NCBI RefSeq assembly: GCF_000350225.1
Contig: NW_005179029.1
Coordinates: 1 to 64,000 of the forward strand
Direction: 5' to 3'
Source of the DNA: Chondrus crispus
Lineage: Eukaryota; Rhodophyta; Florideophyceae; Gigartinales; Gigartinaceae
DNA length: 64,000 nt
The translations under genes and the position numbers were made by a program. Each line of letters starts with the position of its first letter. The first letter of the stretch is position 1. The notes beneath the pieces were generated by a model. That model did no database searches, was not told the DNA's origin, and saw nothing but the letters and a program-made list of their open reading frames with translations. This document shows positions 51,351-61,758 of this stretch, in pieces.

Positions 51351-53801
51351 CTACGCGTCCTCCCCGGCTTCCCCCGTCAGCAGCAAGTCCTCGCGGGTTT
51401 CATCCGCGGTTTGCGCCACGGGGTCCTCGGTGTGGTCGAGGTGCGGTTCCTCGACCACGTTGACGCCCGCGGGGGCCGTTTGACGCTGGTTTCGCCAAGC
51501 GGACGGCCCCTGGCGGTTGAACGGGGATCCCGGGCGGAGGCCTTGCCGGATGCGTAGCTTCTGGTAGTTGGCCTCTCGTGCCTCCAGAAGCTTGGCCCGC
51601 AGGCCCGCATCGGCAACGACGGGGCACCCCTCTTGTCGGTGCGTGGTGTCCAGGCAGAACCGGCACGGTGGCGGTCCGGGAAATCTCCCGCCGGAGAACC
51701 GGACGCGTGGATCCTGCCCTTGCCTCCCGTACGGTCCTGTGCGCACGTCGCCAGGGTTGGCGGGCGGCACCGGGGCGCCCGCCGTCGAAGCTGCCGGCGA
51801 CGGATAGTAACTCGTCGGTGGCGAGCTCATCGAGGTCGGCGTGGCGGTTTGGTCCGTCACGGCCAGGATTGCTTCTTCAGCAAATCCCCCAGCCGTCGGG
51901 ATGTCGGATGCCGACTCAACCGACAGCACGGGCCTCGTCCTTGCGGTGCGGTCAGATCTTCTAGCCGCTCTGGGCGGTTCTCGGTGCGCCATGGCGGACA
52001 TCCCCTGTCGACGGGAAGCCCGATTGGTTTCCCCGATCGCTTGCGCATAGCGAGCGACGGATTGGTAATCCACATCCGGGTGCGTAGCGAGGTAATTGCG
52101 GACCTGCGCGCACGTGGCGGGAAGTAACCCCTCGACGAATAGGGACTTCAACCGCCGGTCGGAGAATACCGTACCGCATCGGAGGGCCTTGTCCCAGAGG
52201 TGGTTACTGTAGACCTCCTCCGTCATGTTCGAACTTTGACGGAAGGAGGTCACGTCACCAACCGCTTCGGAAATTACCTCATCGGTCGCATAGGTACGCA
52301 ACAAAAAGTTGACGACCTGCGGGTACGTCCTGAGCAGTTCGCGCCGCTCCACGTCAACCGCCATGGTATTTCCATTGAGACGGGACTGGAGTAGGGCGTG
52401 AGCCTGACCGGTGAGGTAGAACTGGAAGCACCACACGGCGGCTCCCTCGGTGATCCCGTTGTGGTCGCACGCCATCTTGAGGCGTGCGAGGAATCCCAAT
52501 ACCGCAATCGGATCTTGACCGCTGAACGTGTGGGACCTCATCTGCACGTCCAGTTTTTTCCGGTAACGGTTAATGTGCCGCGCTACTGTGGAGTCGTAGC
52601 GCGAGCTACGCCGTTCCAGGCGGTAGGTCTTGTAGTTGACGGCCTTGGTAAACAGGTCATTGAGGGGCCTGATTACCGTGGGCCGTCGCTCGTCGCTCGT
52701 CGGGGCAGCCCGGCGGCGTCTGCTCGAGCGACGAAGCCCCTCATCCGACTCGGTGTGGTAGTCTTCCGAGTCGGACGGGTCGTGCCGGTGCCGGTCTCGG
52801 CTTCTATCGCGGCGTGCCCTGTGGCCCCGCCTGCAAGAGTCTTCCGAACCGGATGGGTCATCATCGGAGGGGTATCCTCCCCCTCCGGCATCGCGGTATC
52901 GCCCGTGGCGTGCCTCGCGGTTATCGCGGTATCGCCAGCGGCGTTCCTCGCGGTCTTCATCCGTCCTGTGACGGGGGTCTTCTGCGTCGGAATACCGGGT
53001 GTATTCCGCTTCGGTCCTGTGCGTGCCGGGTGCACGTCTTCTGCTCAACCGGTACGGGCCTCGATTCTCTGTCTCGGGGAGCCCCAGGCGGTTGTCTGTC
53101 CCGCGGGGGTCGCCCGTACCGGCGAGTATGGGGAGGACATTTTCTGTGGTCCTCCCTGTAGCACCGTGAACGGTTGGGAGATAGATGGCTCTGCCCTCCG
53201 GGTGAGGGTCCATCCTATCAATCCCGGGTACGGCGCCGATCGGATCAGCGATATTAAAGCTTGAGCCCGGAACGGTTTCACGGCGCGGCGCCGGCGGCGG
53301 TACCGCGCCTCCCGTTTCGGTAAATGTCGTGGCCAGACGGATGGCCACGGCGGAGCTAATAGCTCCCTTTAGAGCCAATGCGGTCGGAGATTCGTCCTCC
53401 TCCGCGGCGAGCGCTGCCACCACCTCGTCGCGTACGAGGGGGGCGATCTTCTCGTCCAGCAGGGCGTGGAGCGCGGTGTCCGCATGCTCCGCCACCAGTC
53501 TTGGTGCCGTTCGGTCGAGGCAAACCTGGACGACCTGAGGTAGTTCCTCAGCGAGGAAATCCTCCATCCAGGTTTGTAGTCGCGGGAGTAACGCGTCGTA
53601 CAGTACTTGTACGCGGTTCCCCCCACCAGCCGGTAGCCCGGCGGTGGTGTCCGAAACGGAAGGGGTCTTCTGGCCCCTGGTAGACGGCGGGCGTAGCAGG
53701 GCTTCCGGATTGTCGATCCGGGGGCGCTGTGCGCCTCTGCCACTGCGGGTACTTGCTCGCCCGGAGGCGGTATCTTCTCCGGCGGAATCCGCACGGTTCA
53801 T
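51351..53801 (-). CDS. Gypsy gag polyprotein (816 aa)
   Basis: ATG 53801. The long N-terminal half is charged and low in complexity, with Arg/Asp/Ser-rich repeats (about residues 250-370). Then comes the retrotransposon gag core (HTFSGQDPIAVLGFLARLKM ... FYLTGQAHALLQSRL ... FVEGLLPATCAQVRNYL) and one CX2CX4HX4C zinc knuckle (CRFCLDTTHRQEGC) near residue 715. It ends 20 bases before the first possible pol start and in a different frame. Role: virus-like particle formation and RNA packaging for this element. Confidence 0.93.
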   Translation of the reverse strand: MNRADSAGEDTASGRASTRSGRGAQRPRIDNPEALLRPPSTRGQKTPSVSDTTAGLPAGGGNRVQVLYDALLPRLQTWMEDFLAEELPQVVQVCLDRTAPRLVAEHADTALHALLDEKIAPLVRDEVVAALAAEEDESPTALALKGAISSAVAIRLATTFTETGGAVPPPAPRRETVPGSSFNIADPIGAVPGIDRMDPHPEGRAIYLPTVHGATGRTTENVLPILAGTGDPRGTDNRLGLPETENRGPYRLSRRRAPGTHRTEAEYTRYSDAEDPRHRTDEDREERRWRYRDNREARHGRYRDAGGGGYPSDDDPSGSEDSCRRGHRARRDRSRDRHRHDPSDSEDYHTESDEGLRRSSRRRRAAPTSDERRPTVIRPLNDLFTKAVNYKTYRLERRSSRYDSTVARHINRYRKKLDVQMRSHTFSGQDPIAVLGFLARLKMACDHNGITEGAAVWCFQFYLTGQAHALLQSRLNGNTMAVDVERRELLRTYPQVVNFLLRTYATDEVISEAVGDVTSFRQSSNMTEEVYSNHLWDKALRCGTVFSDRRLKSLFVEGLLPATCAQVRNYLATHPDVDYQSVARYAQAIGETNRASRRQGMSAMAHREPPRAARRSDRTARTRPVLSVESASDIPTAGGFAEEAILAVTDQTATPTSMSSPPTSYYPSPAASTAGAPVPPANPGDVRTGPYGRQGQDPRVRFSGGRFPGPPPCRFCLDTTHRQEGCPVVADAGLRAKLLEAREANYQKLRIRQGLRPGSPFNRQGPSAWRNQRQTAPAGVNVVEEPHLDHTEDPVAQTADETREDLLLTGEAGEDA

Positions 53802-53928
53802 CGTCGATGATCACTGGCGATCGACGCGGTGATTTTCGACCTCTTTCAATCCGATCGGTAGTTGCTCGCGCTGGCGATCCAGTGCGGGCTCAACCTCTGT
53901 AGTTATACCCTCCACAAGAGTACCAAAA

Positions 53929-54519
53929 TGTGGTATAACTTCCTTCGTCCCGACCACTCGGAACGAGGGGGGTTAGAGGCAAGGGAGCGCGCGACGCTGG
54001 GTAACCCACGCGAGCGCGAACCGTACGGAAGGACTCGAAAAGAGGGAAGGCTCACGTGGCCGGTGACGCGCAGCCGGTCGGTGGTGTCAGATCCGGACGG
54101 CCGGTCACGGGTTAGAGGCCTGAGCTAAAGGAAAACCGGAACGGTGTTAGCACTTAGCCGTAAAGGAAATGGAGGCGAGTCTGCCCCCGTTTACTGGAAC
54201 GGGGCAGGTGCCCCTGGTCTTAACCCCTAAGTGGGACGCCAGGACACCTGTCCCGCTACAGTAGCTGTTACATACTGTATACCAGCTACTGTACTAAATT
54301 GGCTAATTTGTGCCATTAACCACTAATTGCTAATTACTTACCGGATGGGTCGCACACGTGTGCCCGTGGCCACGACCGGCGCCAACGGTTGTGTCACGTG
54401 TACGCCGTGGAGGTACTACTGTGCTCGCAGAGGGCGCGTGCACGATTACTACAGTAGTAACCGCCCGTCTCGGCGGTTCTCATCTCCCGCCGGGGGTCGC
54501 GGTGTGGAGTTGTACCACA
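53929..54519 (-). repeat. 5' LTR of Gypsy chromovirus
   Basis: 591 bp, begins TGTGGTACAACTCC and ends ATACCACA on the minus strand. The partner LTR is 42983-43573. Confidence 0.95.
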
Positions 54520-54524
54520 TCCTT

Positions 54525-54843
54525 CACACTCGCGGGACGCAGTTTGCTTCGTGAAGCTGATATTGCGGAGTCAGGAACAATTCGCAGAGACAAAACGACA
54601 GGGGCCCATCTGACTGCTGCTTCAGTTTTAGATGCACTGAGGAAAAGGGCTGAGCGTCGTCAAGCGATAAGATCTGGTGCTCATGCGGATGTTGACGTGA
54701 CCTGCAGTCGTGCAGAACTGCGTCACCTACTTGCAGTTCGTCCGGAGCGGATGATCGTCCGGTCTCGACTGCATGAGACTCGTGCATCTCGTCGCCATGT
54801 CGCTCGGCAGCGAGCAGTGCACGCCCTAAATACGGGTCAGTGA
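54525..54843 (+). pseudogene. Pogo-like transposase, 3' part (after Gypsy insertion)
   Basis: Continues the frame of 41586-42982 across the insertion and its TCCTT duplication, and ends with TGA at 54841-54843. About 106 codons, rich in Arg/Ala (LLREADIAESGTIRR, LDALRKRAERRQAI). The joined frame has no other break. 54844-55797 shows no recognised gene; a right TIR for this pogo element was not found. Confidence 0.82.
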
Positions 54844-55812
54844 GTTGATTACGCATGGGCCACGGCGACTGAAATATGATATGATTTTTCGCCGAATTAT
54901 GCACTTCTCGGCAAATGAGCTTGAAATGGAGTGCTCTTTCTGTCAATTTTCCTAACCCTTCCAAGCAATAAACAACCTCTGCAATGGCATGTGTCAATAA
55001 AAGCGTCTCTTGCGATTTCTTTGGTGCTTTGTTTGAAGGCAATCGATGGATTTATCGATACTTTATCAATAAAAATACATTTCGCAGGAAGAACGTAACG
55101 GAAAAAACCGAATAAGGAGCCGTACAGTTACATTTTGAAAACACAGAAAATCGCCGCGTTCGCATGTCTAGTGGCACGCGTCGTGCACTTTTTGATGACA
55201 GTGACACGGAGTAGGGAGGTGTTACGTGCGCATCTCCTTCCATTTACGTGGTTTGTTTTAGAGTACTGTACGGGTAATGCATTGTGTTCTCTTTGATTTT
55301 AAAATCAATAAATGCGGTGAAGGTGCTGTATTGCGCATTTCCTAGTGAATTACGATTTTACTGTGTAGATATGAATTTGGTGCGCGCGAACTGGTTTTCT
55401 ACTGTACGTGCGCATCTACTGACAGATACTATTATTTTTATTTGTTTTTGCGCATTTCATCATCACTCTCGGTTTGGCTCTATTGACACCATTTCACACG
55501 CATGTATTATACGTGGACAGTTCTTTGGTTGTGGAGTGTGACCTCCCTAGTCCCCTCGTTCACCATTGCTCACTGTGGGAGAGACTCAAGACCTGGGGTT
55601 GTCTTTACTGGGGACATGAGCGACGACGGTGTTAAGTACGGTGGGAGTGCTATGTACACGTGTAAGATACGACACTCACATTGAGGTGACGTGGGCAGAT
55701 CCTCCTGAGCCAAACTTCAAGCGACACAACACCAATTTTCTTGTGTAGGTGACGCAGACGCATTCCGCTGCATACATAGCATTTAGTTACCATCACTGTG
55801 GAGCTTCCTCTC

Positions 55813-55820
55813 TATATAAG
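55813..55820 (+). promoter_or_regulatory. TATA box of MACPF gene
   Basis: TATATAAG about 30 bp before a likely start site near 55845 and about 92 bp before the chosen ATG at 55912. The ATG at about 55840 would sit at or before the transcription start and leads into another frame. Confidence 0.6.
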
Positions 55821-55911
55821 GTCTCTATTCTACCAGTCATGGAAAACATCTTCATCTATCCTTACCTCGGCAAAGGGTTTTCGCAGCGGTCTATTCAAAA
55901 AGACAATCGTG

Positions 55912-57633
55912 ATGGTTTTACCATCGCTAATTGCACGCTTTGCCCTACTCGGCCTCTTCTTTTTTTCTGCTCAAGCAGCGGACATCCTGGACACCCTGGG
56001 TCATGGATTTTCCAACTACGACGGCACATTTGACACCAATCGTCTTCGATCTAGGGTTCTCGATTTAGGCGCACTGAAGACCGTCAATGGCTTTCAAGTC
56101 CGAGAAAAAGTGGACCCCCTCTTCTTCGACAATACTCAACGTGAAATGCACGTTTCCGAGGGATTCAATGAGTTTGCAACCACTTTGAAGTCATCAGTTT
56201 CGATCGGTGGTGGGTTTGGAAACTTCAAAGCAAACATCGAAAGCCATTTCAATTCTGAACGTACCGGACGAACGGATTATTATTATTCTCGCCTGGCTAA
56301 TATCGTTGAGAGGGCCCACCTTCGAATCACCACGACCCAGACAACAGAACTCCAGCAACTCGTCATTCCAGGTGTTGCGCATAATCTGGCGACGTGGTCA
56401 CCGCAGTCGATCTTCGCTACATACGGCACCCACGTGACAACGGGAGTAGTGGCTGGTGGTATGCTGGAGCTATGGTCCTCAAGCCATAAGTCACAGTTTA
56501 GCTCGAAGACTGATTACTCGTTATCTGTTGATGCGAGCTACCTCAAGCTCGTCAAAGGTTCAGCTTCACTCAGTGTCGAGGAACGTCGGAAGGCTGAGCG
56601 TGTTCAAACTTCGGAGGGCCTCATCATCAGAGGAGGAACGCTTCAAGTTGGATCTGCCGGAGAGCAAAATTGGGTCGCGTCTACTGCAACGAACGCGCAA
56701 ACGATTAAGTTTCTGGACGGTGGTTCTGTTCCAATCTGGACGCTAATCGCTGACGGCAACCAGGCGAACCGGGTGCGATTGTATTACGAGCAGGTGTTTG
56801 GGGCACGGTCGATCATTTTGAAGCGATTTGAGAGTGCGCCGATTGAAGCAATGCCACGTGTGCCGCATCCGCAGGCACATGTTTACGTGCCGCGGGGCTG
56901 GAAGGTGGTGAGCGGCGGTGCCGATGTGCGTTATTATGGAGTTGGGCAGCTGCTAGCTAAGTCGTACCCACTTTTAAGTCGCGGTACACCGATTGGGTGG
57001 ATGGTCGAATCAAAAGACCATTTGAAGAGTGATCCTGGGCAAATCCAGGCTTTCGCGATTGCCATCTGGGACCCTAGCAACGTATGGGACGTGCGGATTG
57101 CAACAAGTACATCAGGGGTAGCCGCTCATCCAATCGCGACTGCGACACTCCCGTATGAATACATATTGGTCGGAGGAGGAGCAGACGTGCGATATATCGA
57201 GCCCGGAAACATGCTGGTGGACTCGTACCCATCGTCGTCGTCGTCGTGGACAGGATCCTCGAAAGATCACTTGAAGAGTGCGCCGTCTAGGATTGTGACG
57301 TACGCCATTGGCATTAAGCATAGGAACGGTGGACAGTTGTTCTATCGGACAAAGTCGCAGCGATTCGGTCCCCGTCAGCATCCGTATGGCACAGTTTTTT
57401 CGACGCAGGGATGGTCGTTCATCGGTGGTGGGGCGTCTGTCTCCAGGGGCGGGCTTGGAAACATGATTGTAAGGTTGATTCCTAGTCGCGACGGGAAACA
57501 GTTCTACGCTTACTCCAAGGATCACCTCGAGCCGGATTCTAGGTACCTCACTGTGTATGGAATTGAAGTTGAGGGCGCTACATACGTTGAGAAGGCAGAA
57601 TCGGTTCTCGGACTGAACCCCGCGGCACTCTAG
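55912..57633 (+). CDS. Secreted MACPF (perforin-like) protein with three C-terminal repeats (573 aa)
   Basis: Signal peptide MVLPSLIARFALLGLFFF..., probable cleavage after AQA at residue 22. The MACPF/CDC domain spans about residues 30-310 and shows the family signature YGTHVTTGVVAGG (residues 171-183). It is followed by three similar beta-rich repeats at about 328-400, 415-480 and 497-560, each with a GGA(D/S)V core and SKDHL. MACPF proteins oligomerise into membrane pores; the C-terminal module normally chooses the target membrane. The repeats recall MABP-type beta-prism domains, an inference. Intronless, TATA-driven, no break seen. It may serve defence against microbes or endophytes. The longer GTG-started frame from 55798 is rejected because the promoter lies inside it. 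Confidence 0.88.
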   Translation: MVLPSLIARFALLGLFFFSAQAADILDTLGHGFSNYDGTFDTNRLRSRVLDLGALKTVNGFQVREKVDPLFFDNTQREMHVSEGFNEFATTLKSSVSIGGGFGNFKANIESHFNSERTGRTDYYYSRLANIVERAHLRITTTQTTELQQLVIPGVAHNLATWSPQSIFATYGTHVTTGVVAGGMLELWSSSHKSQFSSKTDYSLSVDASYLKLVKGSASLSVEERRKAERVQTSEGLIIRGGTLQVGSAGEQNWVASTATNAQTIKFLDGGSVPIWTLIADGNQANRVRLYYEQVFGARSIILKRFESAPIEAMPRVPHPQAHVYVPRGWKVVSGGADVRYYGVGQLLAKSYPLLSRGTPIGWMVESKDHLKSDPGQIQAFAIAIWDPSNVWDVRIATSTSGVAAHPIATATLPYEYILVGGGADVRYIEPGNMLVDSYPSSSSSWTGSSKDHLKSAPSRIVTYAIGIKHRNGGQLFYRTKSQRFGPRQHPYGTVFSTQGWSFIGGGASVSRGGLGNMIVRLIPSRDGKQFYAYSKDHLEPDSRYLTVYGIEVEGATYVEKAESVLGLNPAAL

Positions 57634-59033
57634 AGCATCTGGAATGGCTTCAGTTTAGCGCCGAGGTAATTTCTCTGCAGCAATAACAAGGAGTTGAATT
57701 CAAACATCTACTTCTAAATACTAGAATGACAATTTAAAAAGCAGATGTTATTTAACCTCCCCTCGTCTACCGTAACACTGCACCTACGTTTATTTCATCG
57801 AAGCAGTCTATTGAGAGTCTTTTGAACACTACGTGTTCTGCGCGATACGACAGCCGCCAGGCTGTGGCCAGTCTACAAAAGGCATTGTTTTAATACATTC
57901 ATTGATAATTGATAATTGAAAAGATCACTCAGGAACGCAGCAGAAAGAGTGCTGGGTAGTGAGCGCTTGGTTGCATCGCTACATGCATTTCCACGATGCT
58001 GATGGAGCTGTGTTTGGATAGGCGACTTTCTGCTACCGTGGTGCAGATGGCAATGCCCTTGTGTTTGTACCGCCGACACTAGTGCGGCTATCAACTCATG
58101 ATCCGGAGGCCGGGCTGTCGTCTCTCTACCGATGCGCTTGGTATCACTCCAGGGGCTTGCTGCTCCTACGAATAAAGGATCATTTATATTACGATTACAA
58201 GGTAGCGCTCCGTGTGAGGGATGGGCTGAGGCGTCTGCCGTCGCAGATCGAACCTGTCAATCAATCGAGAAAAGACAAAGAACGATAGCCTTTCATATAT
58301 AGCGTTAGTTGCGGTCATATTTCAAGTTGGAGCGACTATTTCATACAAGGGATCCCTGAAAAGTTCCGTTTACATTGCATTATTGCTGGGGCACGCAGAG
58401 TTAGGAAAGGAAGCTGCGGAAGGGTATTGTAGCTGTATCTGGATTGGAGGATTAGCCTTCGGCATTCCAGTCGGGAGATAGGTTCCATGCGGAATGTGTC
58501 GTGCGCGCCGAGAAGATGGAAGAGGGCTCGCTGATGAAGGCGCTCTGGTATGAGGGGGGGTTTTGTGGCTGGAATTTTGCCAAGGAGGAGGCGGGCTGTT
58601 CGATGAAAACCTGGCTGAGCGAGGGGCACGCGGCCTACTGGATGGAGGATGCGAGAACAGGCGGACAAAGAAATGAGGAAGACTCAAGCTGGAAGCAAGT
58701 CACATAAGTTTGCGGTGCAGGAGAGGTTTGAGGACAATTCGCTGAAAGGTGTTTATCGCTTCGTTGCAGCGATGATGGAATGAAGAAGGGGGATGAGTAT
58801 GCTCACGGTGGTACTACAGGAAAAAGCCATTCACTGCTATTTCGTTCTTTAAAACAAGAGTTAGACACATGCTACGTCGCTTTCCTGACCTGGAGCTAAA
58901 TACCGCCCTTCCTTCCAATGAACAAAGTGAAGTACTACCATCGCTTCCTTCAACCAGTGTGCTCGCTATGACATCTGGGATACCGCACGTACACAGCACG
59001 CATCCCCATCGTCACTGCCGGAAGAATCAGCCT
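57634..59033. other. Intergenic between convergent genes
   Basis: 1.4 kb without a supported gene. Open frames at about 58061-58288 (+) and 58336-58687 (-) have no motif or ATG context. 58500-58700 is purine-rich on the plus strand. No repeat ends seen. Confidence 0.5.
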
Positions 59034-60737
59034 CTAATCAACATTTAACAAAACTTCCCCCTTGTCGTCCTCGCCTCCGCCCTCCTCAATATAGTCGCAA
59101 TCACCACTCGCTGACTTTAGCCTCGCATGCCACGTGCGCAGCGCGCCAAGCTCCATGCCCTGTTTGATCTCGCCGACTCCGTACTTCTCGTGCGCCACGA
59201 CGGGGTGGTGTATCGTGAACCCGAGCCCGACATCGCACCGCACGGCGCTCTTCCCCGTGCGGCGCTTGGCGGCCACGCACTCGCGCGACCCTAACGCCGC
59301 ATCTCGGTATCGCAGGCGTGCCGTGCGACCGCGCACAAGCCCTTGCGACAGGGTGCGCGTTGCATTAACCGATGCGACGCGCATGTTAAGCCATCCAAAC
59401 GTGAGTGCGCCGCTTGCGCCGCGCGCGGCGTTCGCGGCGTCCAGCGCGGCGGCGGCCGGCGCCGGACGCACTGCAGAGCCGCGCGCCGGCACAGCGGAGA
59501 AGTACTCGTCCATGTCGTGACTGGCAGCCCACTTGAAGAAGGGGGCCAAGATGGTGTACGAAAAGAAGGTGGCGTGGTACTGGCCGTAGCGCTTACCAAC
59601 TGCGCACGGGTCGCCTTTCTCCGAGCGCGCTGCGTCTGTGCCCAGGCGACATGCCGGAATGAGGAGCAGGCGGGGGAACAGCGCTTGTGGCACGCCGATA
59701 GCGCGCATCTCTTCCTCGGCCACGTCGCGCATCCGGCGCAGCAGCGCCTCGTTCACGGCCTCTTGGCGCTTCCAGCAGGCGAGGTCCTTGCCGCACATCA
59801 GCTCCATGTCGCTCGCCGAGACGTCGCTGACCACGCTCATCGCGACGTAGTCGAAGCGCAGCGGCCCCAGTAGACCGCGCGCCGCAAAGTTGGCGACCTC
59901 GCGCAAGTGGGCGTCATCGCGTTTCTTCACGCCGTACAGGGCGCTGCCGCTAAACAGGATGGAGCCCTTCGCGTTGGCGGCCTTCTCCCCGACGGGGCCG
60001 CAAGTTTCCGCGACGCCATCCAGGCCGGGGATCGTCCAGCCCGTGACGCAGCGCATGGACATGTTCACCACGAGCGGAATGACGGCCTCGTCAAACCGAA
60101 TAATGGGCAGGCGCACGACAAGACGCTCGTCGCCATCAATGGCGTCCTGCACGACCTGCGCGGTGGAGCCGTTGACGGCGTCCAAGCGCAGGCCGACTTG
60201 CCAGGCGGAGACTTCGGCGCCGTATCTTGTCTTCATGCCAGCATAGTATCTGCCCTTGACCTTGGGCACGATCATGCTGTTCACCCAGGTGACGTACTCA
60301 ACGTCGCCGACCAACCCGAGCGCGTCCGCAGGGTCGATGGTCGCGTTCCGGCTGGTGAGACGGGCGGAAAGATGCGCGGTGACGTACAGCACGATTCGGA
60401 CGGCGCCGGTGCGGTCGCGCTTGCCGAGGACTGCGCGCGCGCGCGGGCGGCGATCGAAGACGGCGTCGCGCACGACGGCGTACGGGAAGCCGATCGGGGA
60501 GTCGCGCGCGGGTTGCGTCTGCCAGGCGCCGGTGCACGCGGAGGGCGGGAGCCACAGGGTGACGCGCTGCGCGGCGTCGGAGGCCGCGGCGGCCGCGGGT
60601 GACCGGGCGAGCGGCGCATGGGCGGAGGCGATCGGCGGCGGGGAGAGGAGAAGGCGGCGGACTGTCAGAAGAGCGATCAGCAGCGTCGGCAGGAGAAGGA
60701 ACAGCAGGGAGCGCGAACGCTTCGCAATCGGCAGCAT
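59034..60737 (-). CDS. Type II membrane glycosyltransferase, GT92-like (567 aa)
   Basis: ATG 60737. A short basic cytosolic tail, one transmembrane segment (about residues 9-27, LLFLLLPTLLIALL), an Ala/Pro-rich stem, then a lumenal domain. It has AVRIVLYVTAHLS, a Cys-containing region (CGKDLACWKRQ), HATFFSYTILAPFFKWAAS followed by DMDEYF (about 407, DXD-like metal/nucleotide-sugar site), FGWLNM and a late HHPVVAHEKYG. This order resembles GT92 (DUF23) galactosyltransferases, which work in the Golgi on glycans. Several NXS/T sites fit a lumenal domain. Intronless and intact. Assignment to GT92 is from motif memory; donor and acceptor are unknown, though cell-wall or N-glycan work is plausible in an alga. 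Upstream, a 22-bp string is duplicated at about 60780 and 60838. Confidence 0.72.
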   Translation of the reverse strand: MLPIAKRSRSLLFLLLPTLLIALLTVRRLLLSPPPIASAHAPLARSPAAAAASDAAQRVTLWLPPSACTGAWQTQPARDSPIGFPYAVVRDAVFDRRPRARAVLGKRDRTGAVRIVLYVTAHLSARLTSRNATIDPADALGLVGDVEYVTWVNSMIVPKVKGRYYAGMKTRYGAEVSAWQVGLRLDAVNGSTAQVVQDAIDGDERLVVRLPIIRFDEAVIPLVVNMSMRCVTGWTIPGLDGVAETCGPVGEKAANAKGSILFSGSALYGVKKRDDAHLREVANFAARGLLGPLRFDYVAMSVVSDVSASDMELMCGKDLACWKRQEAVNEALLRRMRDVAEEEMRAIGVPQALFPRLLLIPACRLGTDAARSEKGDPCAVGKRYGQYHATFFSYTILAPFFKWAASHDMDEYFSAVPARGSAVRPAPAAAALDAANAARGASGALTFGWLNMRVASVNATRTLSQGLVRGRTARLRYRDAALGSRECVAAKRRTGKSAVRCDVGLGFTIHHPVVAHEKYGVGEIKQGMELGALRTWHARLKSASGDCDYIEEGGGEDDKGEVLLNVD

Positions 60738-61362
60738 GGTGTGGTGGGGCTCCCACGTTGCCGCGAGGACGTCCGAGTCGCCAGGACGGGCGATGATGAG
60801 GAGCTGAGCGGTGTAGGAGGCCGGGGACGTCCGCGCCGCCAGGACGGGCGATGATGAGTGTGGTGCAGGAACGATGGCCTCATCTTTACTCGTGATCTGT
60901 CTTCCTCTACACTAAGGGCCATTCCATTCATGGTGATTGGCAATCACGCAATCACGCAATCACGTCAATAAATGGTGCCTGCTCCCTTGTGGTTGGTTGT
61001 TTATATTACGTTTCCTAAAAAATGGTCATGCTCATTAAAGAAATAACCAATCGACTTAAAATTAATCTTGTGCTCCAACTTTCTGTAATGCTTTTTGCAA
61101 TTCTAAAAGATTTAAACCCCATTCAAATAAGCAAGAAGTGCGTTAACTATTGAAATTTGGGAGTCGACGGTGACGTATACAGTTCGACAAAATACATCTA
61201 AATAATTAAACCGCACTGAAAACGGTAGTATTTGATTATTTCAGACGTCAACCTACAGTGCATCTCTCCCAACGACATTACTGATAATGCAATCCTTTGA
61301 GATTATCAGCAAAGGTTTGCAAAGAGGAGAGTCTGTTGGCAAGAGAATAGACGCGTAGGTAG

Positions 61363-61370
61363 TATAAATA
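61363..61370 (+). promoter_or_regulatory. TATA box before ATG-free leader
   Basis: TATAAATA; predicted start of transcription near 61394. About 366 bases from there to the intron contain no ATG. 60738-61362 holds only the duplicated upstream string of the glycosyltransferase gene and a run of CAATCACG repeats (about 60940-60966). Confidence 0.5.
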
Positions 61371-61559
61371 CCCGGAAGTGAACGGCAGAATAGCTGCCCG
61401 GACACAGAAAGGAAGAAAAAGAACCAACGCAGTAAAAGGAACGCGACCCTCAGCTCGCCCGGTCCTGCCGGTGAATTTTTTTACTGCTCACCTCCTTTCT
61501 TTTCTTTCTAATTTTCGTCACAGTCTACCCTACAAGCCAAGTTAGTTTCTTCTGGAAAG

Positions 61560-61627
61560 AAATCAATTCAACCTCAAGTTTTTCAAGAGAAATCAATTCA
61601 ACCTCAAGAAATCAATTCAACCTCAAG
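61560..61627. repeat. 19-bp repeat, three copies, in leader
   Basis: AAATCAATTCAACCTCAAG at 61560-61578, 61590-61608 and 61609-61627, two of the copies followed by TTTTTCAAG. Lies in the predicted 5' UTR. Confidence 0.92.
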
Positions 61628-61664
61628 TTTTTCAAGTTGTGGATTTTTCAGAGAGTGGTCTTCC

Positions 61665-61712
61665 TATCTCTTTCTTGATATTAACGCAGTACGTTTTATC
61701 AAGAAAGAGATA
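61665..61712 (+). repeat. Perfect 16-bp hairpin in leader
   Basis: TATCTCTTTCTTGATA (61665-61680) pairs perfectly with 61697-61712 across a 16-base loop. It sits in the predicted 5' UTR, about 50 bases before the intron, and could affect translation. Confidence 0.8.
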
Positions 61713-61758
61713 AAGCCATCTTCCTGTTTTGGATAACTCTCACAGAAAATAGTAAAAG

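Larger units (their letters stand above)
42983..54519 (-). mobile_element. Gypsy chromovirus LTR retrotransposon with antisense ORF
   Basis: LTRs 42983-43573 and 53929-54519, 591 bp each; I could see only two differences (about 43226/54170 and 43316/54257). A TCCTT target duplication lies at 42978-42982 and 54520-54524. On the minus strand the 5' LTR is followed by a primer site starting TGGTACTCTTGTGGAG after three bases. A polypurine tract (AAGGAAGGGGG) precedes the 3' LTR. Gag (51351-53801) and pol (47170-51330) are uninterrupted. A long plus-strand ORF fills the space between pol and the 3' LTR. All parts look intact. Confidence 0.96.

Noticed and set aside
49594-53264. Long plus-strand frames 49594-50403 and 52398-53264
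   Set aside because: They lie opposite pol and gag domains that are clearly coding on the minus strand.
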